A DNA stretch of 64,000 bases from Methanobrevibacter sp. V74 (GCF_963082495.1 NZ_CAUJAN010000001.1:372001-436000); one strand, 5' to 3'. Positions 37,221 through 47,733 are shown, counted from the stretch's first letter. A program made the numbers and translations. The notes: generated from the sequence alone by a model not told the origin.

Positions 37221-38333
37221 ATGTTGATTAAAATTTCAGTTATTATTCCGGTTTATAATACTGCAAAATATCTAAAAGAATGTTTAGACAGTGTTTTAAA
37301 CCAATCATTTGATGATTTTGAAGTAATATGTGTTAATGATGGCTCAACGGATAACTCTTTAGAAATTCTTGAAAGTCATGATGATGATAAAATTGTGATT
37401 ATAAACCAAGAACATAAGGGAGCATCTGCTGCACGCAACATAGCTATTAAAAAATCACAAGGAGAATATATATTATTTATTGATTCTGATGATTATATTG
37501 CTTTAGATACATTAAATGAAGTTTATGAATTAGCAAATTCTAAATCACTGGATTTATTGTTTTTTAAACTTATCAATTTTAATGAAAAACGTGACAAGAT
37601 TAAATTAGATTATTTTGAAATGGAGTATATAAAAGACATTGTTGATGGTGAAGTTTTTGATTGGCATTGTGTTAAAGATTTCTTATTTAAACTTCCGGTA
37701 ACTGCACCTTCAAAGTTATTTAAACGGGATTTAATTAAAAATATCGAGTTTCCGGAGGATGTAATCTTTGAAGATAATGTATTTTTCATAAGAACTATTT
37801 TAAATGCAAAAAGAATGTATTTTTATGATAAACATTTATATTTCAGACGATTAAGGGATGAATCAATAACAAACTCATTTTTTGAAAACTTTTCTGATTG
37901 CATAACCATATATGGATTTATTGCTAATCATCTTAAGGAAATGGGTGTTTATGAGGAGTTATTTACCCAATTTTTTAATCGTCAATGCAGTAACATCCAT
38001 ATCAGATTCACACAACTGCCTATTGAATTTAAAAAAGATTACTTTGATAAAGCAAAAGAATACTTCTTGGAAAATAAAAACTCGTTTGAAAATGAAGAAA
38101 CCTTTGATAAATGTCCTAAAAGAAGTTTGATAATATTTAATAGCGCTATTGATTCAGATACATATAAGGAATTTGAATTGTCAGTAGATATTGATTTTGA
38201 TTTGAAAGTAAAAAAAGATAGTTTAAATAAAAAACTTCGTAAGTTAAAAAAAGAAAATAAACAGTATAAAAAAGAAATTAATGCATTAAAAAATTCCAAT
38301 AAATTTAAGATTACAAGTATTTTTAGAAAATAA
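37221..38333 (+). CDS. GT2 glycosyltransferase with coiled-coil tail
   Basis: About 370 aa, starting at the ATG after GGTG (MLIKISVIIPVYNTAKYLKE would be the first residues). GT-A motifs are VCVNDGSTDNSLEIL and LFIDSDDYIAL. After the catalytic part, a charged coiled coil (about 325-360, KLRKLKKENKQYKKEIN) and a basic end (NKFKITSIFRK) follow; related tails occur on other GT2 proteins of this island. It is 16 bases from the preceding fusion transferase, so likely the same transcript. Sugar specificity cannot be read. Confidence 0.85.
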   Translation: MLIKISVIIPVYNTAKYLKECLDSVLNQSFDDFEVICVNDGSTDNSLEILESHDDDKIVIINQEHKGASAARNIAIKKSQGEYILFIDSDDYIALDTLNEVYELANSKSLDLLFFKLINFNEKRDKIKLDYFEMEYIKDIVDGEVFDWHCVKDFLFKLPVTAPSKLFKRDLIKNIEFPEDVIFEDNVFFIRTILNAKRMYFYDKHLYFRRLRDESITNSFFENFSDCITIYGFIANHLKEMGVYEELFTQFFNRQCSNIHIRFTQLPIEFKKDYFDKAKEYFLENKNSFENEETFDKCPKRSLIIFNSAIDSDTYKEFELSVDIDFDLKVKKDSLNKKLRKLKKENKQYKKEINALKNSNKFKITSIFRK

Positions 38334-38381
38334 TTGTGTATAACTAAAATTTTATTAAATATTATTAATTAAAATAAGTAT

Positions 38382-39748
38382 ATGAAAAATTGTGATGAAT
38401 TATATATTTCCTATTTATTCCCACCATCTAGTGAAGTGTCTGGAATAACTGTTTTCAAAAGAATTGTTGAGAATAATAATGTTGTTGATGTTCTACAAGG
38501 AGATTTCAAATCAGATGATTCACAATTAAGTAAATATGTTAAAGAATTTACAAATGATAGATTTTACATTCAAATAGATGAAAAGTTTGATTGGCCTGTA
38601 TTTATTGATAAATTTATTAAAAAAGGATTGAATACAATAAATAAAGACTATAAAAAAATTTATTCAAGATCATGGGCAATGGCAAACCATTTTTTAGCTA
38701 GTGAATATAAATTTACTCGTTCTAACACTTTTTGGACAGCGGAATTCTCAGATCCACTTATTTTTGATTTAAACAATAAACTTAAAACCTATAAAAATAT
38801 GATAATCAAAAACCAAGAGTATATTTCAAAATTAAACAATAAAATTAAAATTTTTAATGAAAATACTGGAAATAATTTTTCTTATATTGAGGATAACTCT
38901 TCAGCATATTTCATTGCTGAATATTTGGTTTATTTATTTGCTGATAAGGTAATTTTTACAAATGAAAATCAAAGAAAAATAATGTTAAATCAGTTTCCAA
39001 TTGATGTAAAAAATCTTGTTTTAAATAAAAGTGAAGTAAGGATGCATCCTACGCTGCCAAATAAATATTATCAAATTATTGAATCAAATTTAAAATTAGA
39101 TGATAACTATATAAATATTGCTTATTTTGGTAAGGATTATTATTCAAAAAGACATTTTGAAAGTTTATTTTATGCTGTTGGTGCTTTAAATCCCATAAAT
39201 TTAAGGACAGAATTAATGTTTATTTATATTTATCTGAAGAAAAACTTTTAGATAGGGTACTGCCTTCAGATAATTTTATTATAAAAAAACCTATCGATTA
39301 TCTTGAATTTTTAAATGTAACAACCAAATATGATGTTTTGATTGTAAATGATATGAATACCAATGATAATTTTGAACTAAATCCTTATTTGCCTTCTAAG
39401 CTTTCGGATTATCTTGGTTCTGGAAGAGATATATGGGCATTATATGAGGATAGAAGTGTACTTTCAGAATTTAATTTAAAATATAAATCAAATATTAATG
39501 ATTATGATGCTTGTTTAACCCAATTAGTTAAAATTCTTGATGATTATGGATTTAAAGATGAGAATTATTCCATTAATCAAAATTATCTAAATAATCGATT
39601 AACATTTTTCAATGAATTGTACGAAAATGAATATAATTCCAAACGTGATTTAAAACGTAAAGTTAAAAAACTTAAAAAAGAAAATAAAGAATTTAAATCA
39701 TCTAATATTGGTAAAATAAGCAAAACTTTAAGGAATTTTATAAAATAA
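38382..39748 (+). pseudogene. GT-B-like glycosyltransferase split by one frameshift
   Basis: Frame one runs from MKNCDELYISYLFPPSSEVS to a stop at 39249-39251. A shift near 39220 continues the same protein: LSEEKLLDRVLPSDNF, then YDVLIVNDMNTNDNFEL, PSKLSDYLGSGRDIWALYE and a coiled-coil tail ending KISKTLRNFIK at 39748. Restored it would be about 455 aa with the two-lobed plan of GT4-type enzymes (donor-site PSKLSDYLGSG is typical). A single shift is compatible either with recent inactivation or with a base-calling error. Confidence 0.72.
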
Positions 39749-39759
39749 TTTCAGCATGT

Positions 39760-40243
39760 TAAAATGTGTGAAACTTCTTTTTATGAGGATTAAAATATCT
39801 GCGAACATGTTTATATTCTATGTAATCAAAGTTTTTGTGATATTGAAATAAATTGTATTAACGGTTCAACAGATAATCAAATGATTTTTATAATAGTTTG
39901 GAATGAGTTTATTTTATTAAATTGTGCAAATATTAATGTATATCAAATTAACTTCAAATGATTATTGTTTTAAAAAATCTAGAAATCAATATTCAAATTT
40001 AGAGATTAAAATGAAAAACTGTTAAAAAACATGCTTTAACGGAATATAATCATGTTTTAAAATCAGATAATTGCTAGGAATAGTTAATTAATGACTGTAA
40101 ATTAAAAATTTCAAAAGAAAAAGAAGAATAAGAAATTAATAAATGAAAATAAAAAATCGAAATAAATTAATGAAAATATTTTATTGTCTTCAAGTTGGAA
40201 GATAACAAAACCATTTAGATTTTTAAAAAATATTAAAAAGTAA
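39760..40243 (+). pseudogene. GT2 glycosyltransferase relic
   Basis: Traces in different frames read LCNQSFCDIEINCINGSTDN (compare LINQTLDDIEIICVNDESTDN) near 39815-39880 and a lysine-rich end SSSWKITKPFRFLKNIKK with a stop at 40241-40243. The catalytic middle is missing or scrambled. The remaining bases up to 40350 hold only the promoter region and GGTG ribosome site of the next gene. Confidence 0.65.
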
Positions 40244-40350
40244 TAATTCATTTTAAACATTAAATAATTAAATTAATATATTTAATTAAATAAAATTAAT
40301 ATTAGTAGATATTTTCTACTGTATAGTTATAACTATTTTGGTGTTTAAAA

Positions 40351-41181
40351 ATGAAAAAGATAGGTATTATATTTGCTTTAGTATTGGTAGCTTTCTTAGT
40401 TATGGGTACTGCAAGCGCTGGTTTATTTGACTTTTTGGGTGGAAATGATGCATCTAGTGATGCTTCTGCTAATGATGATAAAACTTTCATTGTTGGTTTT
40501 GATGCGGAATTCCCTCCATATGGATTTAAAAACGATAGTGGAAACTACACTGGTTTCGACTTAGACTTGGCAAAAGAAGTTTGTAAAAGAAACAATTGGA
40601 CATTCAAAGCTCAACCTGTTGATTGGGATGCAAAAGATGCTGAATTAGAATCTGGTTCTATTGACTGTATTTGGAACGGATTCACTATGGATGGAAGAGA
40701 AAATGATTACCTCTGGTCTGACCCTTACTTTGACAACAAACAAATTTTTGTTGTAAAATCTGATTCAGGAATTAAAACTATTTCTGATTTAGAAGGTAAA
40801 ACTGTTGAAACACAAAAAGATTCCTCCGCACTTGCTGCTCTTCAAGGAGATAACAAAACTATTGCAGATACTTTTGCGACCTTAACTGACGTAGCTGATT
40901 ATAATACTGCATTTATGGATTTAGAATCCGGTGCATGTAATGCAGTTGCTATGGATATTGGTGTTGCAGAGTATGATATCAAAAACAAAAAAAATCCAGA
41001 TGATTTCTCTATATTGGATGAGCATATCACAACTGAAAAATATGGTATTGGATTTAAAAAAGGAAATGACGATTTAAAAAATCAAGTACAGGAAACATTA
41101 AATGATATGTTTGAAGATGGTACTGTTTTAAAAATCGCTCAAAAATATGGTATTTCTGAAGATGCTTTAATCCAACAATAA
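40351..41181 (+). CDS. Amino-acid ABC transporter, substrate-binding protein
   Basis: 276 aa with a signal peptide (about 1-24, IGIIFALVLVAFLVMGTASA) and a family 3 solute-binding fold: FIVGFDAEFPPYGFKNDSG, FDLDLAKEVCKRNNW, IWNGFTMDGRE, and YGIGFKKGNDDLKNQVQETL. It binds a polar amino acid outside the membrane and hands it to the permease encoded next. GGTG precedes the ATG. The three transporter genes lie in order, binding protein, permease, ATPase, with 33- and 8-base gaps. They interrupt the polymer island and have ordinary, well-kept codon use. Confidence 0.92.
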   Translation: MKKIGIIFALVLVAFLVMGTASAGLFDFLGGNDASSDASANDDKTFIVGFDAEFPPYGFKNDSGNYTGFDLDLAKEVCKRNNWTFKAQPVDWDAKDAELESGSIDCIWNGFTMDGRENDYLWSDPYFDNKQIFVVKSDSGIKTISDLEGKTVETQKDSSALAALQGDNKTIADTFATLTDVADYNTAFMDLESGACNAVAMDIGVAEYDIKNKKNPDDFSILDEHITTEKYGIGFKKGNDDLKNQVQETLNDMFEDGTVLKIAQKYGISEDALIQQ

Positions 41182-41214
41182 ATTAAATTAGTTTGAGAGG
41201 GGAGAATTAGTTAT

Positions 41215-41865
41215 ATGATATTAGGTAATGTAATTGCTCAATTATTTGGAGGTTTGGTTACCTCAATTGAAATATTTTTACTTACATTATTATTCTCTCT
41301 TCCTCTAGGTTTAGTTGTGGCTGGAGGAAGAATGAGTAAGTTTGGACCACTTAGATGGTTAATGAAGATATATATTTCAATAATGAGAGGTACACCTTTA
41401 ATGTTACAATTAATTGTTGTATTTTTTGCACCATATTATGTATTTGGTTGGAGTCTTTCTGCTGACTATAGGTTTATATCAGTTATTATTGCATTCACAA
41501 TTAATTATGCTGCTTATTTTGCTGAAATCTATAGGGGAGGAATTGAATCTATTAACAGTGGTCAATATGAGGCTGCACAAGTACTTGGTTATTCAAAATT
41601 AGAAACATTTTTTATAATTATCATGCCTCAAGTATTTAAGGTAATTCTTCCTTCCGTAACTAATGAAGTAATTACACTTGTAAAAGACACTTCACTATCA
41701 TTTGTAATTGCAATACCAGAAATGTTTACAGTTGCAAAACAAATTGCAGCTGCTGATGCTTCAATTGCAGCATTGCTAGTTGCAGGTATTTTTTATTATG
41801 TATTTAATGTTGTAGTTGCATTTGCAATGGAATATCTTGAAAAAAGAATGGATTATTATGAATAG
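41215..41865 (+). CDS. Amino-acid ABC transporter, permease (HisM/GlnP type)
   Basis: 216 aa with about five membrane helices. The EAA loop that contacts the ATPase is seen in [20 protein letters not shown], and [10 protein letters not shown] is the usual family segment. GAGGGGAG lies about 12 bases before the ATG. It forms the membrane channel of the importer together with the products of 40351 and 41874. Probably a homodimer, since no second permease gene is present. Confidence 0.92.
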   Translation: MILGNVIAQLFGGLVTSIEIFLLTLLFSLPLGLVVAGGRMSKFGPLRWLMKIYISIMRGTPLMLQLIVVFFAPYYVFGWSLSADYRFISVIIAFTINYAAYFAEIYRGGIESINSGQYEAAQVLGYSKLETFFIIIMPQVFKVILPSVTNEVITLVKDTSLSFVIAIPEMFTVAKQIAAADASIAALLVAGIFYYVFNVVVAFAMEYLEKRMDYYE

Positions 41866-41873
41866 GCGATATT

Positions 41874-42557
41874 ATGAGTTTACTGGAAATTAAAAATCTT
41901 AAAAAAAGCTTTGATGATAATGTTGTTTTAAAAGATATTTCATTAAGCGTAGAAAAAGGTGAAGTTTTAGCAATAATTGGTCCATCAGGTTCAGGCAAAT
42001 CAACATTACTTAGATGCATCACTGACTTAGAACAAGAGGATAGTGGGGATATAAGATTTGATGGAACTTTCGGTTTAGTTTTCCAAAATTTTAATTTGTT
42101 TCCACACCATTCTGTAATAAAAAACATTACTAATGCACCATTAAGAGTTCAAAAAAGAGATAAAAAAGAAGTTTATGCCTCTGCAAGAGATTTACTTAAA
42201 AAAATGGATTTGGAAGATAAGGAATATGCTTATCCATGTGAGTTATCCGGAGGTCAGCAACAGCGTGTTTCTATTGCAAGAGCACTTGCAATGAATCCAG
42301 ATATTTTATTCTTTGATGAACCAACATCAGCATTGGATCCTGAATTAACTGGTGAAATTTTAACTGTTATTCGCAATCTTGCCGCTGAACATATGACAAT
42401 GGTAATTGTTACTCACGAAATGGCTTTTGCTCGTAAAGTTGCTGATAATATTATTTTTATGGACGACGGAGTCATTGTTGAGCAAGGCACTCCTGAAGAA
42501 GTATTTTCATCTGATAATTTGAGGATGAAAGAATTTTTAGGAAAATTCTATGATTAA
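41874..42557 (+). CDS. Amino-acid ABC transporter, ATP-binding protein
   Basis: 227 aa. Walker [10 protein letters not shown] (about 33-41), Q-loop [12 protein letters not shown], signature [14 protein letters not shown], Walker [16 protein letters not shown] and switch histidine VTHEM are all intact. It powers the polar amino-acid importer encoded with the two preceding genes; its start is eight bases after the permease stop. A T-rich stretch at about 42567-42605 follows and probably ends the transcript. Confidence 0.95.
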   Translation: MSLLEIKNLKKSFDDNVVLKDISLSVEKGEVLAIIGPSGSGKSTLLRCITDLEQEDSGDIRFDGTFGLVFQNFNLFPHHSVIKNITNAPLRVQKRDKKEVYASARDLLKKMDLEDKEYAYPCELSGGQQQRVSIARALAMNPDILFFDEPTSALDPELTGEILTVIRNLAAEHMTMVIVTHEMAFARKVADNIIFMDDGVIVEQGTPEEVFSSDNLRMKEFLGKFYD

Positions 42558-42715
42558 ATCATTTATTTAATCTTTTAACTCTTTTTTTACCTTCACTTTT
42601 TTTTGAATTCTAGCTGAATTGATTTTAATTTCTAGATTTGAATTCAATTACATAACTTTATTAAATATTGTTACTAAAATATTATTATCTAATTAATTTC
42701 ATTGGTGATAATATC

Positions 42716-43360
42716 ATGCGTTGTCCTAAATGTGATAGTGAAAATAATGATGGTGCTAAATTTTGTAAGAAATGTGGAACTCCTCTTAAGAAGAAGGCTA
42801 TTAATCATGAAAACATGATTAATTCAATGAATAATAACTCCGGTAATGATAACACTACTAAATATGTTATTGTTGCATTAATTGTTGTAGCTATAGTTCT
42901 TGCTGGGGCTTTTGTTTATGTTTATGGATTTGGAGATAACTCTCAAGATGATTTTAAGCCAATAGCTAAAAATAATAATTCTGGTCATGTTTCAGATGAT
43001 GATTCTGAAAAAACTTCTTCTCAATCCAGTTCTTCTTCTATGAGTATTTTGGGCGGAATTTTTGAAACAGGTGGTGGTCTTAACGATTTAACTTATGCCA
43101 GTATTTATGTTGGTCCGCAACACTCTGGCGAGAAAGTGGTAATTCAGATTTTCTACTCTCGTGACGGATCTACTTTAAATGATGGAAATATGGTTCCAAA
43201 AACTGTTGATTCTTCAGGATATATTAATGTAAGAAGTGCGGATGCATATAAATACTTCCCGGATTATGCTGAAATTAATTTATATGATGAAGGTGGAACT
43301 AAATTATTAGATTCGCAAAGTGTAAATTTATCTCCAGAAAGCGGTACACAGACTTTCTAA
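42716..43360 (+). CDS. Zinc-ribbon protein with a membrane segment
   Basis: About 214 aa. The N-terminal zinc ribbon has Cys3-x2-Cys6 and Cys17-x2-Cys20 (MRCPKCDSENNDGAKFCKKC). A single membrane segment follows (about 47-70, YVIVALIVVAIVLAGAFVYV), then a Ser-rich linker and a beta-rich outer domain (ASIYVGPQHSGEKVVIQIF). GGTGA at 42704-42708 fixes the start at 42716, although the frame is open further upstream. The type, cytoplasmic zinc ribbon plus external domain, is common in methanogens, with unknown function. Confidence 0.78.
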   Translation: MRCPKCDSENNDGAKFCKKCGTPLKKKAINHENMINSMNNNSGNDNTTKYVIVALIVVAIVLAGAFVYVYGFGDNSQDDFKPIAKNNNSGHVSDDDSEKTSSQSSSSSMSILGGIFETGGGLNDLTYASIYVGPQHSGEKVVIQIFYSRDGSTLNDGNMVPKTVDSSGYINVRSADAYKYFPDYAEINLYDEGGTKLLDSQSVNLSPESGTQTF

Positions 43361-43645
43361 TTTTTTTTAGAAGTCTTAACTCTTTTTTGGAGTGTCTATC
43401 AAATTAATTATTTTGAATTTCAGTATTATTTTTTGAGGTTTATAATAATGTCAACAGTTTTTAGTTAAAATTTTTGATAACAATTTAAATGATTATTTTG
43501 ATTAAATCATACATAACAATTATTTTTATTTGTAGTTGGTTATGTTATTAATTAAATTCCTTATTTTAATAAATATCTAGTTATCGTTAGTTTATTATTT
43601 ATGTTTTGAAAATAAAATAAAATTATAAGAATTATATGGTGTATA

Positions 43646-44752
43646 ATGAGCTTAGATAAAAAACCTTTAGTCAGTATTATTGTTCCTGTTTATAATGCTG
43701 AAGAATATCTCGAAGAGAGTTTGGATTGTTTAGTTAATCAAACACTTGAAAATATTGAGATAATTTGTATTAATGATGCTTCTAGTGATGGATGTCTTGA
43801 AATTCTTGAAGAATATGCTTTAAATGATTCAAGAATTAAAATTTTAAATAATGAAACTAGTTTAGGACCATCTATTTGTCGCAATATGGGTTTGGATATT
43901 GTATCTGGTGAATATATTGCATTTTATGATTCAGATGATGCTATTGATTTAGATGCCTATGAAAAATTATACAATTTTTCAGAAAAATATAATCATGATT
44001 TTGTTGTATTTAATGCAATAAGAACTAATGATAATGGTAGGCAATTTCCAAGTGTTTTACACTCAAAATCAATCACAGGTGAAACTTTTATAAAAACAAA
44101 CATCTTAGAACATGAAGAGTTGGTTTATGATACTACTTCATGGAATAAATTTATTAATAGAAACTTTTTTGAAAAATATGATTTTAGATTTGCTGAAGGA
44201 AGGGTATATCAGGACATATTATTTTCTATGCAACTGTTCTGTTCAAGTGAATGTATAGGAATTTATCCTGAAGTTGTGTATTACTGGAGAATTCGTGGTA
44301 AAAACAGTAAATCAATTACTCAAACAGTATATGATACAAAAAATTTACATGATCGTATTTTTATTATATCCAATACCATACAAGTTATTAAATCAAATGA
44401 AAAATATTTGCCATTATTGGATCCGTTATATGTTAAATTAGTTGAAATTGATGTCTTACAGTTTATAAAAGAATTAGATAGATGTAATGATGAATTTACT
44501 GATATCATGTTTGGTGAAGTTAAATCATTTGTCGAATCGTTGCCTTCACATGTTTTTAATACAATTAGTGAAGAAGACATGGTCAAATATGATTTATTCT
44601 TAAATGATTGTAGGGATAGTTTAAAATTCATTGCGAATAAACAAAGACAAGATAAGATTGAGAATCGAAAAAATAAGTCTGAGAAAAGAAAATTAGAAAA
44701 TAAAGTTACTAAATTAAAAAACAAAAACAAGAAACTCAAAAATAAAAAATGA
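43646..44752 (+). CDS. GT2 glycosyltransferase with lysine-rich tail (possible frame break at the end)
   Basis: 368 aa: GT-A motifs VSIIVPVYNAEEYLEESL, INDASSDGCLEIL and FYDSDDAIDL, a conserved WNKFINRNFFEKYDF segment, then a lysine-rich coiled coil that stops at 44750-44752. A one-base change in the poly-A stretch just before the stop would continue the coiled coil as NEDLKQDLEYLKTPYGWVKH and end at 44840 with KIKKLILKIY, a tail like that of the GT2 at 57468. The present end may therefore be a slippage or frameshift product. GGTG lies a few bases before the ATG. Confidence 0.84.
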   Translation: MSLDKKPLVSIIVPVYNAEEYLEESLDCLVNQTLENIEIICINDASSDGCLEILEEYALNDSRIKILNNETSLGPSICRNMGLDIVSGEYIAFYDSDDAIDLDAYEKLYNFSEKYNHDFVVFNAIRTNDNGRQFPSVLHSKSITGETFIKTNILEHEELVYDTTSWNKFINRNFFEKYDFRFAEGRVYQDILFSMQLFCSSECIGIYPEVVYYWRIRGKNSKSITQTVYDTKNLHDRIFIISNTIQVIKSNEKYLPLLDPLYVKLVEIDVLQFIKELDRCNDEFTDIMFGEVKSFVESLPSHVFNTISEEDMVKYDLFLNDCRDSLKFIANKQRQDKIENRKNKSEKRKLENKVTKLKNKNKKLKNKK

Positions 44753-44840
44753 AGATTTAAAACAAGATTTGGAGTATTTAAAAACTCCATATGGTTGGGT
44801 CAAGCATAAGATTAAAAAACTTATTTTAAAAATTTACTAA

Positions 44841-45143
44841 TTTTATTTTTCAAAGTTTTATCTCATTTTTCTATGTGAGTTTTACTGCTTTTTCTGTTGA
44901 GTTGCTTTTGTGAAGTGAGGATTTTATCATAAAATGATGCATTTCACATTCAAATTAGGATATTTTTTCATAAATATCTTGAGAAATGTCAGTATATTGT
45001 CTACAAGATTGCTTCTGAATCTTTTTTTGTTTTATTACAATAGTCATGAATATGTTTCTGTAAATTTTTATAATTTCACAAATTAATATTAACTTATTTA
45101 TAAGTTAAAAAACTTATTATTAATATTGAGTTTTTTATATTGA
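44841..45143. other. Intergenic stretch, no gene seen
   Basis: About 300 AT-rich bases with T-rich runs after the GT2 gene. A TATA-like TTATTTATAAGTTA near 45094-45107 could serve the dehydrogenase gene downstream. I see no coding signal. Confidence 0.4.
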
Positions 45144-45155
45144 ATGGTGAAGTTA

Positions 45156-46478
45156 ATGAATATTACTGTTATTGGAACAGGTTATGTTGGGCTTGTAACT
45201 GGGGCATGTTTTTCAAAAATGGGAAATAAAGTTTTTTGTGTTGATGTTGATGAATCTAAAATTGAAGGATTGAAAAATGGGATTTTACCGATTTTTGAAC
45301 CTAATCTCGGAACATTAATTAAAAGCGGGCAAGAAAAAGGAGATTTAATATTTACAACACAAATTAAAGAAGCGCTTGATGAAAGTGATATTATTTTCAT
45401 CGTTGTCGGAACTCCAATGACTGAAGATGGATCAGCTAATTTAGACTATATTTTCTCAGCGGCATCCGATATAGCCAATAATATTTCCCATGATTCATTA
45501 GTTGTTATTAAATCAACGGTTCCAATAGGTACCTGTTTTAAAGTTAAAGAATACATTGATGATATTTTAGCGAAGAAGAATTCCCGAGTTAAAATCGAAA
45601 TCGCTTCTAATCCTGAATTTTTAAAAGAAGGAAGGGCTATCGAAGATTGCATGCATCCTGATCGTGTAGTGATTGGTGCTGAAAATTATGAAGTTTTTGA
45701 AACTTTAAAAGATTTATACTCCTCTTTTATTTTTAACCATGATCGTTTTATCTTAATGGACATTAAATCCTCTGAAATGACAAAATATGTTGCTAATGCA
45801 ATGCTTGCAACTAAAATTTCATTAATGAATGAAATAGCTAATATTTGTGAAGTTACTGGAGCAAATATCCAGCAAATACGTCTTGGAATAGGTTCAGATA
45901 AACGTATTGGGTATGATTTTATTTATGCAGGTTGCGGATATGGAGGAAGTTGTTTTCCAAAAGATGTGCAAGCTTTAAGAAATACTGCTCAAGTTCATGG
46001 TTATGAACCAAGGATATTGTCAAATGTTGAAGAGGTTAATTTAAAACAAAAAAAGGTATTAGCAAACAAGGTAGTTGGTAGGTTTGGCAGTAATTTAAAT
46101 GGACTTACTTTTGGAATTTGGGGATTGTCATTTAAACCTGAAACTGATGATGTACGTGAAGCTACATCACTTGTAGTAATTACTTCACTTATTGACAGTG
46201 GTGCAAAAATTAAAACATATGATCCTGAAGCTATGATGGAGTTTAAAAGAACGATTGAGGATAAGTATTTGGATTCAATAGAATTCTGTAAAAATCGTTA
46301 TGATGCAGTTGAAAATTGTGATGCATTAATCTTGATTACTGAATGGAAAGAATTTAGAAATCCTGATTTTGAGTTATTATCTGATAAATTAAATGAAAAA
46401 GTCATATTTGATGGTAGAAATATTTATGATAAAAAAATAAGTAATTTAGGATTCGAATTATTCCAAATTGGTTGTTAA
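45156..46478 (+). CDS. UDP-glucose/GDP-mannose-type sugar dehydrogenase
   Basis: About 440 aa; it oxidises a nucleotide hexose to the uronic acid with two NAD. The Rossmann start MNITVIGTGYVGLVTGACF, the hinge EIASNPEFLKEGRAIEDC, Lys in DIKSSEMTKYVANAMLA, and the catalytic Cys266 with Lys269 in GYGGSCFPKDVQAL are present. FGIWGLSFKPETDDVREA is the NAD/UDP-binding end. GGTGA at 45146-45150 places the start at 45156 over the upstream ATG at 45144. UDP-glucose is the likeliest substrate; it would supply uronic acid for the surface polymer. Confidence 0.9.
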   Translation: MNITVIGTGYVGLVTGACFSKMGNKVFCVDVDESKIEGLKNGILPIFEPNLGTLIKSGQEKGDLIFTTQIKEALDESDIIFIVVGTPMTEDGSANLDYIFSAASDIANNISHDSLVVIKSTVPIGTCFKVKEYIDDILAKKNSRVKIEIASNPEFLKEGRAIEDCMHPDRVVIGAENYEVFETLKDLYSSFIFNHDRFILMDIKSSEMTKYVANAMLATKISLMNEIANICEVTGANIQQIRLGIGSDKRIGYDFIYAGCGYGGSCFPKDVQALRNTAQVHGYEPRILSNVEEVNLKQKKVLANKVVGRFGSNLNGLTFGIWGLSFKPETDDVREATSLVVITSLIDSGAKIKTYDPEAMMEFKRTIEDKYLDSIEFCKNRYDAVENCDALILITEWKEFRNPDFELLSDKLNEKVIFDGRNIYDKKISNLGFELFQIGC

Positions 46479-46545
46479 TTTTTATTTTTGAAAACATGTT
46501 TGATTAAAATTTTAAAAAATAATTAGTAGTTAATTAGGTGATTAA

Positions 46546-47580
46546 ATGGTGGAAGTTTCTGTAATTATTCCTGTTTATAACTCTGAAAATTATTTAGATG
46601 AATGTTTAGACAGTGTTATTAATCAAACATTTAAAGATATTGAAATAATATGTATTAATGACGGGTCAGCTGATACGTCTTTAGAAATTTTAGAGAAATA
46701 TGAAAAATTAGATAATAGGATGTCTGTGTTTACACAAGAAAATAGTGGCCAATCAGTTGCTCGCAATAACGGAATAAAAAAATCTAAAGGTAAATATATT
46801 TATTTTATGGATTCTGATGATTATTTAGAATTAAATGCACTTGAAGAAATTTATAATATTTCTGAGAAAAACAATCTGGAGTTATTGATATTTAAAATGA
46901 TTAATTTCAATGATGGAAGTAACAAGAAGTTCACTTCTAGATATTATGAAATGAATTCTTTAAGCCATTTAGATGGTAAAATATTTAATTATGCAGATAT
47001 TGGTGAAAATGCACTTGATTTTGCTGTTTCCCCTCCAGGTAAACTCTTTAAAAAAACATTGATTGAAAATATTCAATTTCCAGAAAATTTAATTTTTGAA
47101 GATAATTTGTTTTTTGCTAAAGCTATGATAAATGCTAATCGTGTATCATTCTATGATAACCATCTGTATAACAGAAGAATTAGAAAGGATTCTACAACTC
47201 AGGTCAAGGATATTAGATTTGCAGATTCTATTGTTATAACTAATAAAATAATTGATCTAGCTAAAGAACATGGAATTTATAATGATTTTAAATTTGGTCT
47301 TGCTAAAAAAAAGATTGATAAAGCTTTTTTAAGATATTCTATGGTGGATGAAGAATTTAAAGAAGAATTTTTCAAAATAGTTAATGTCGATTTTAAATCA
47401 TATGAAGAGGAATATGAAAATAAAATTTTTAATGATGGATTTGATAATAGACTTAAATATGTTTTCAGAAGTTTTATTTCATCAAATAATCATGAAGAAT
47501 TTGACTTAAAAATGGAAATCTTTGATCTTGAAAAGAATATCAAAAAAATTAAAAAGAAAAATAAAAAAAAACAAAAATAA
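46546..47580 (+). CDS. GT2 glycosyltransferase with poly-lysine tail
   Basis: 344 aa, starting after GGTGA (46537-46541). GT-A motifs are VSVIIPVYNSENYLDECLDS, INDGSADTSLEIL and YFMDSDDYLEL. SPPGKLFKKTLIENIQFPE matches the equivalent segment in the GT2 at 37221, so they are paralogues. The end is a run of lysine and asparagine codons (KIKKKNKKKQK), and A-rich DNA continues past the stop, so the true C-terminus may vary. The tail could hold the enzyme at the negatively charged membrane surface. Confidence 0.85.
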   Translation: MVEVSVIIPVYNSENYLDECLDSVINQTFKDIEIICINDGSADTSLEILEKYEKLDNRMSVFTQENSGQSVARNNGIKKSKGKYIYFMDSDDYLELNALEEIYNISEKNNLELLIFKMINFNDGSNKKFTSRYYEMNSLSHLDGKIFNYADIGENALDFAVSPPGKLFKKTLIENIQFPENLIFEDNLFFAKAMINANRVSFYDNHLYNRRIRKDSTTQVKDIRFADSIVITNKIIDLAKEHGIYNDFKFGLAKKKIDKAFLRYSMVDEEFKEEFFKIVNVDFKSYEEEYENKIFNDGFDNRLKYVFRSFISSNNHEEFDLKMEIFDLEKNIKKIKKKNKKKQK

Positions 47581-47690
47581 TTTAAGCAAGAAAAAGAAAA
47601 AAAAACACTTAAAATAAAAAAACAAAAACTTAAAATTTAAAAAAAAAAAATAAAAAGAACAAAAAATAAACAAAAACCTCTAAAAAAATA
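47581..47690. repeat. A-rich low-complexity tract after a GT2 gene
   Basis: More than 75 percent A, including a run of about 12 A at 47639-47650. It reads as Lys/Asn in any forward frame and looks like the decayed or expanded continuation of the GT2 tail. Prone to slippage. Confidence 0.5.
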
Positions 47691-47733
47691 ATTACCATCA
47701 TTACCCGCCGTAACATTAGTTTTGGAGAATATA

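Noticed and set aside
44320-44790. Minus-strand open frame of 156 codons opposite a GT2 C-terminus.
   Set aside because: It is phenylalanine- and leucine-rich only because it is antisense to a lysine-rich coiled coil; no start signal.
47581-47690. A-rich tract considered as a CRISPR leader or an origin-like element.
   Set aside because: There are no regularly spaced repeats, and the tract is best explained as the continuation of a lysine-codon tail.
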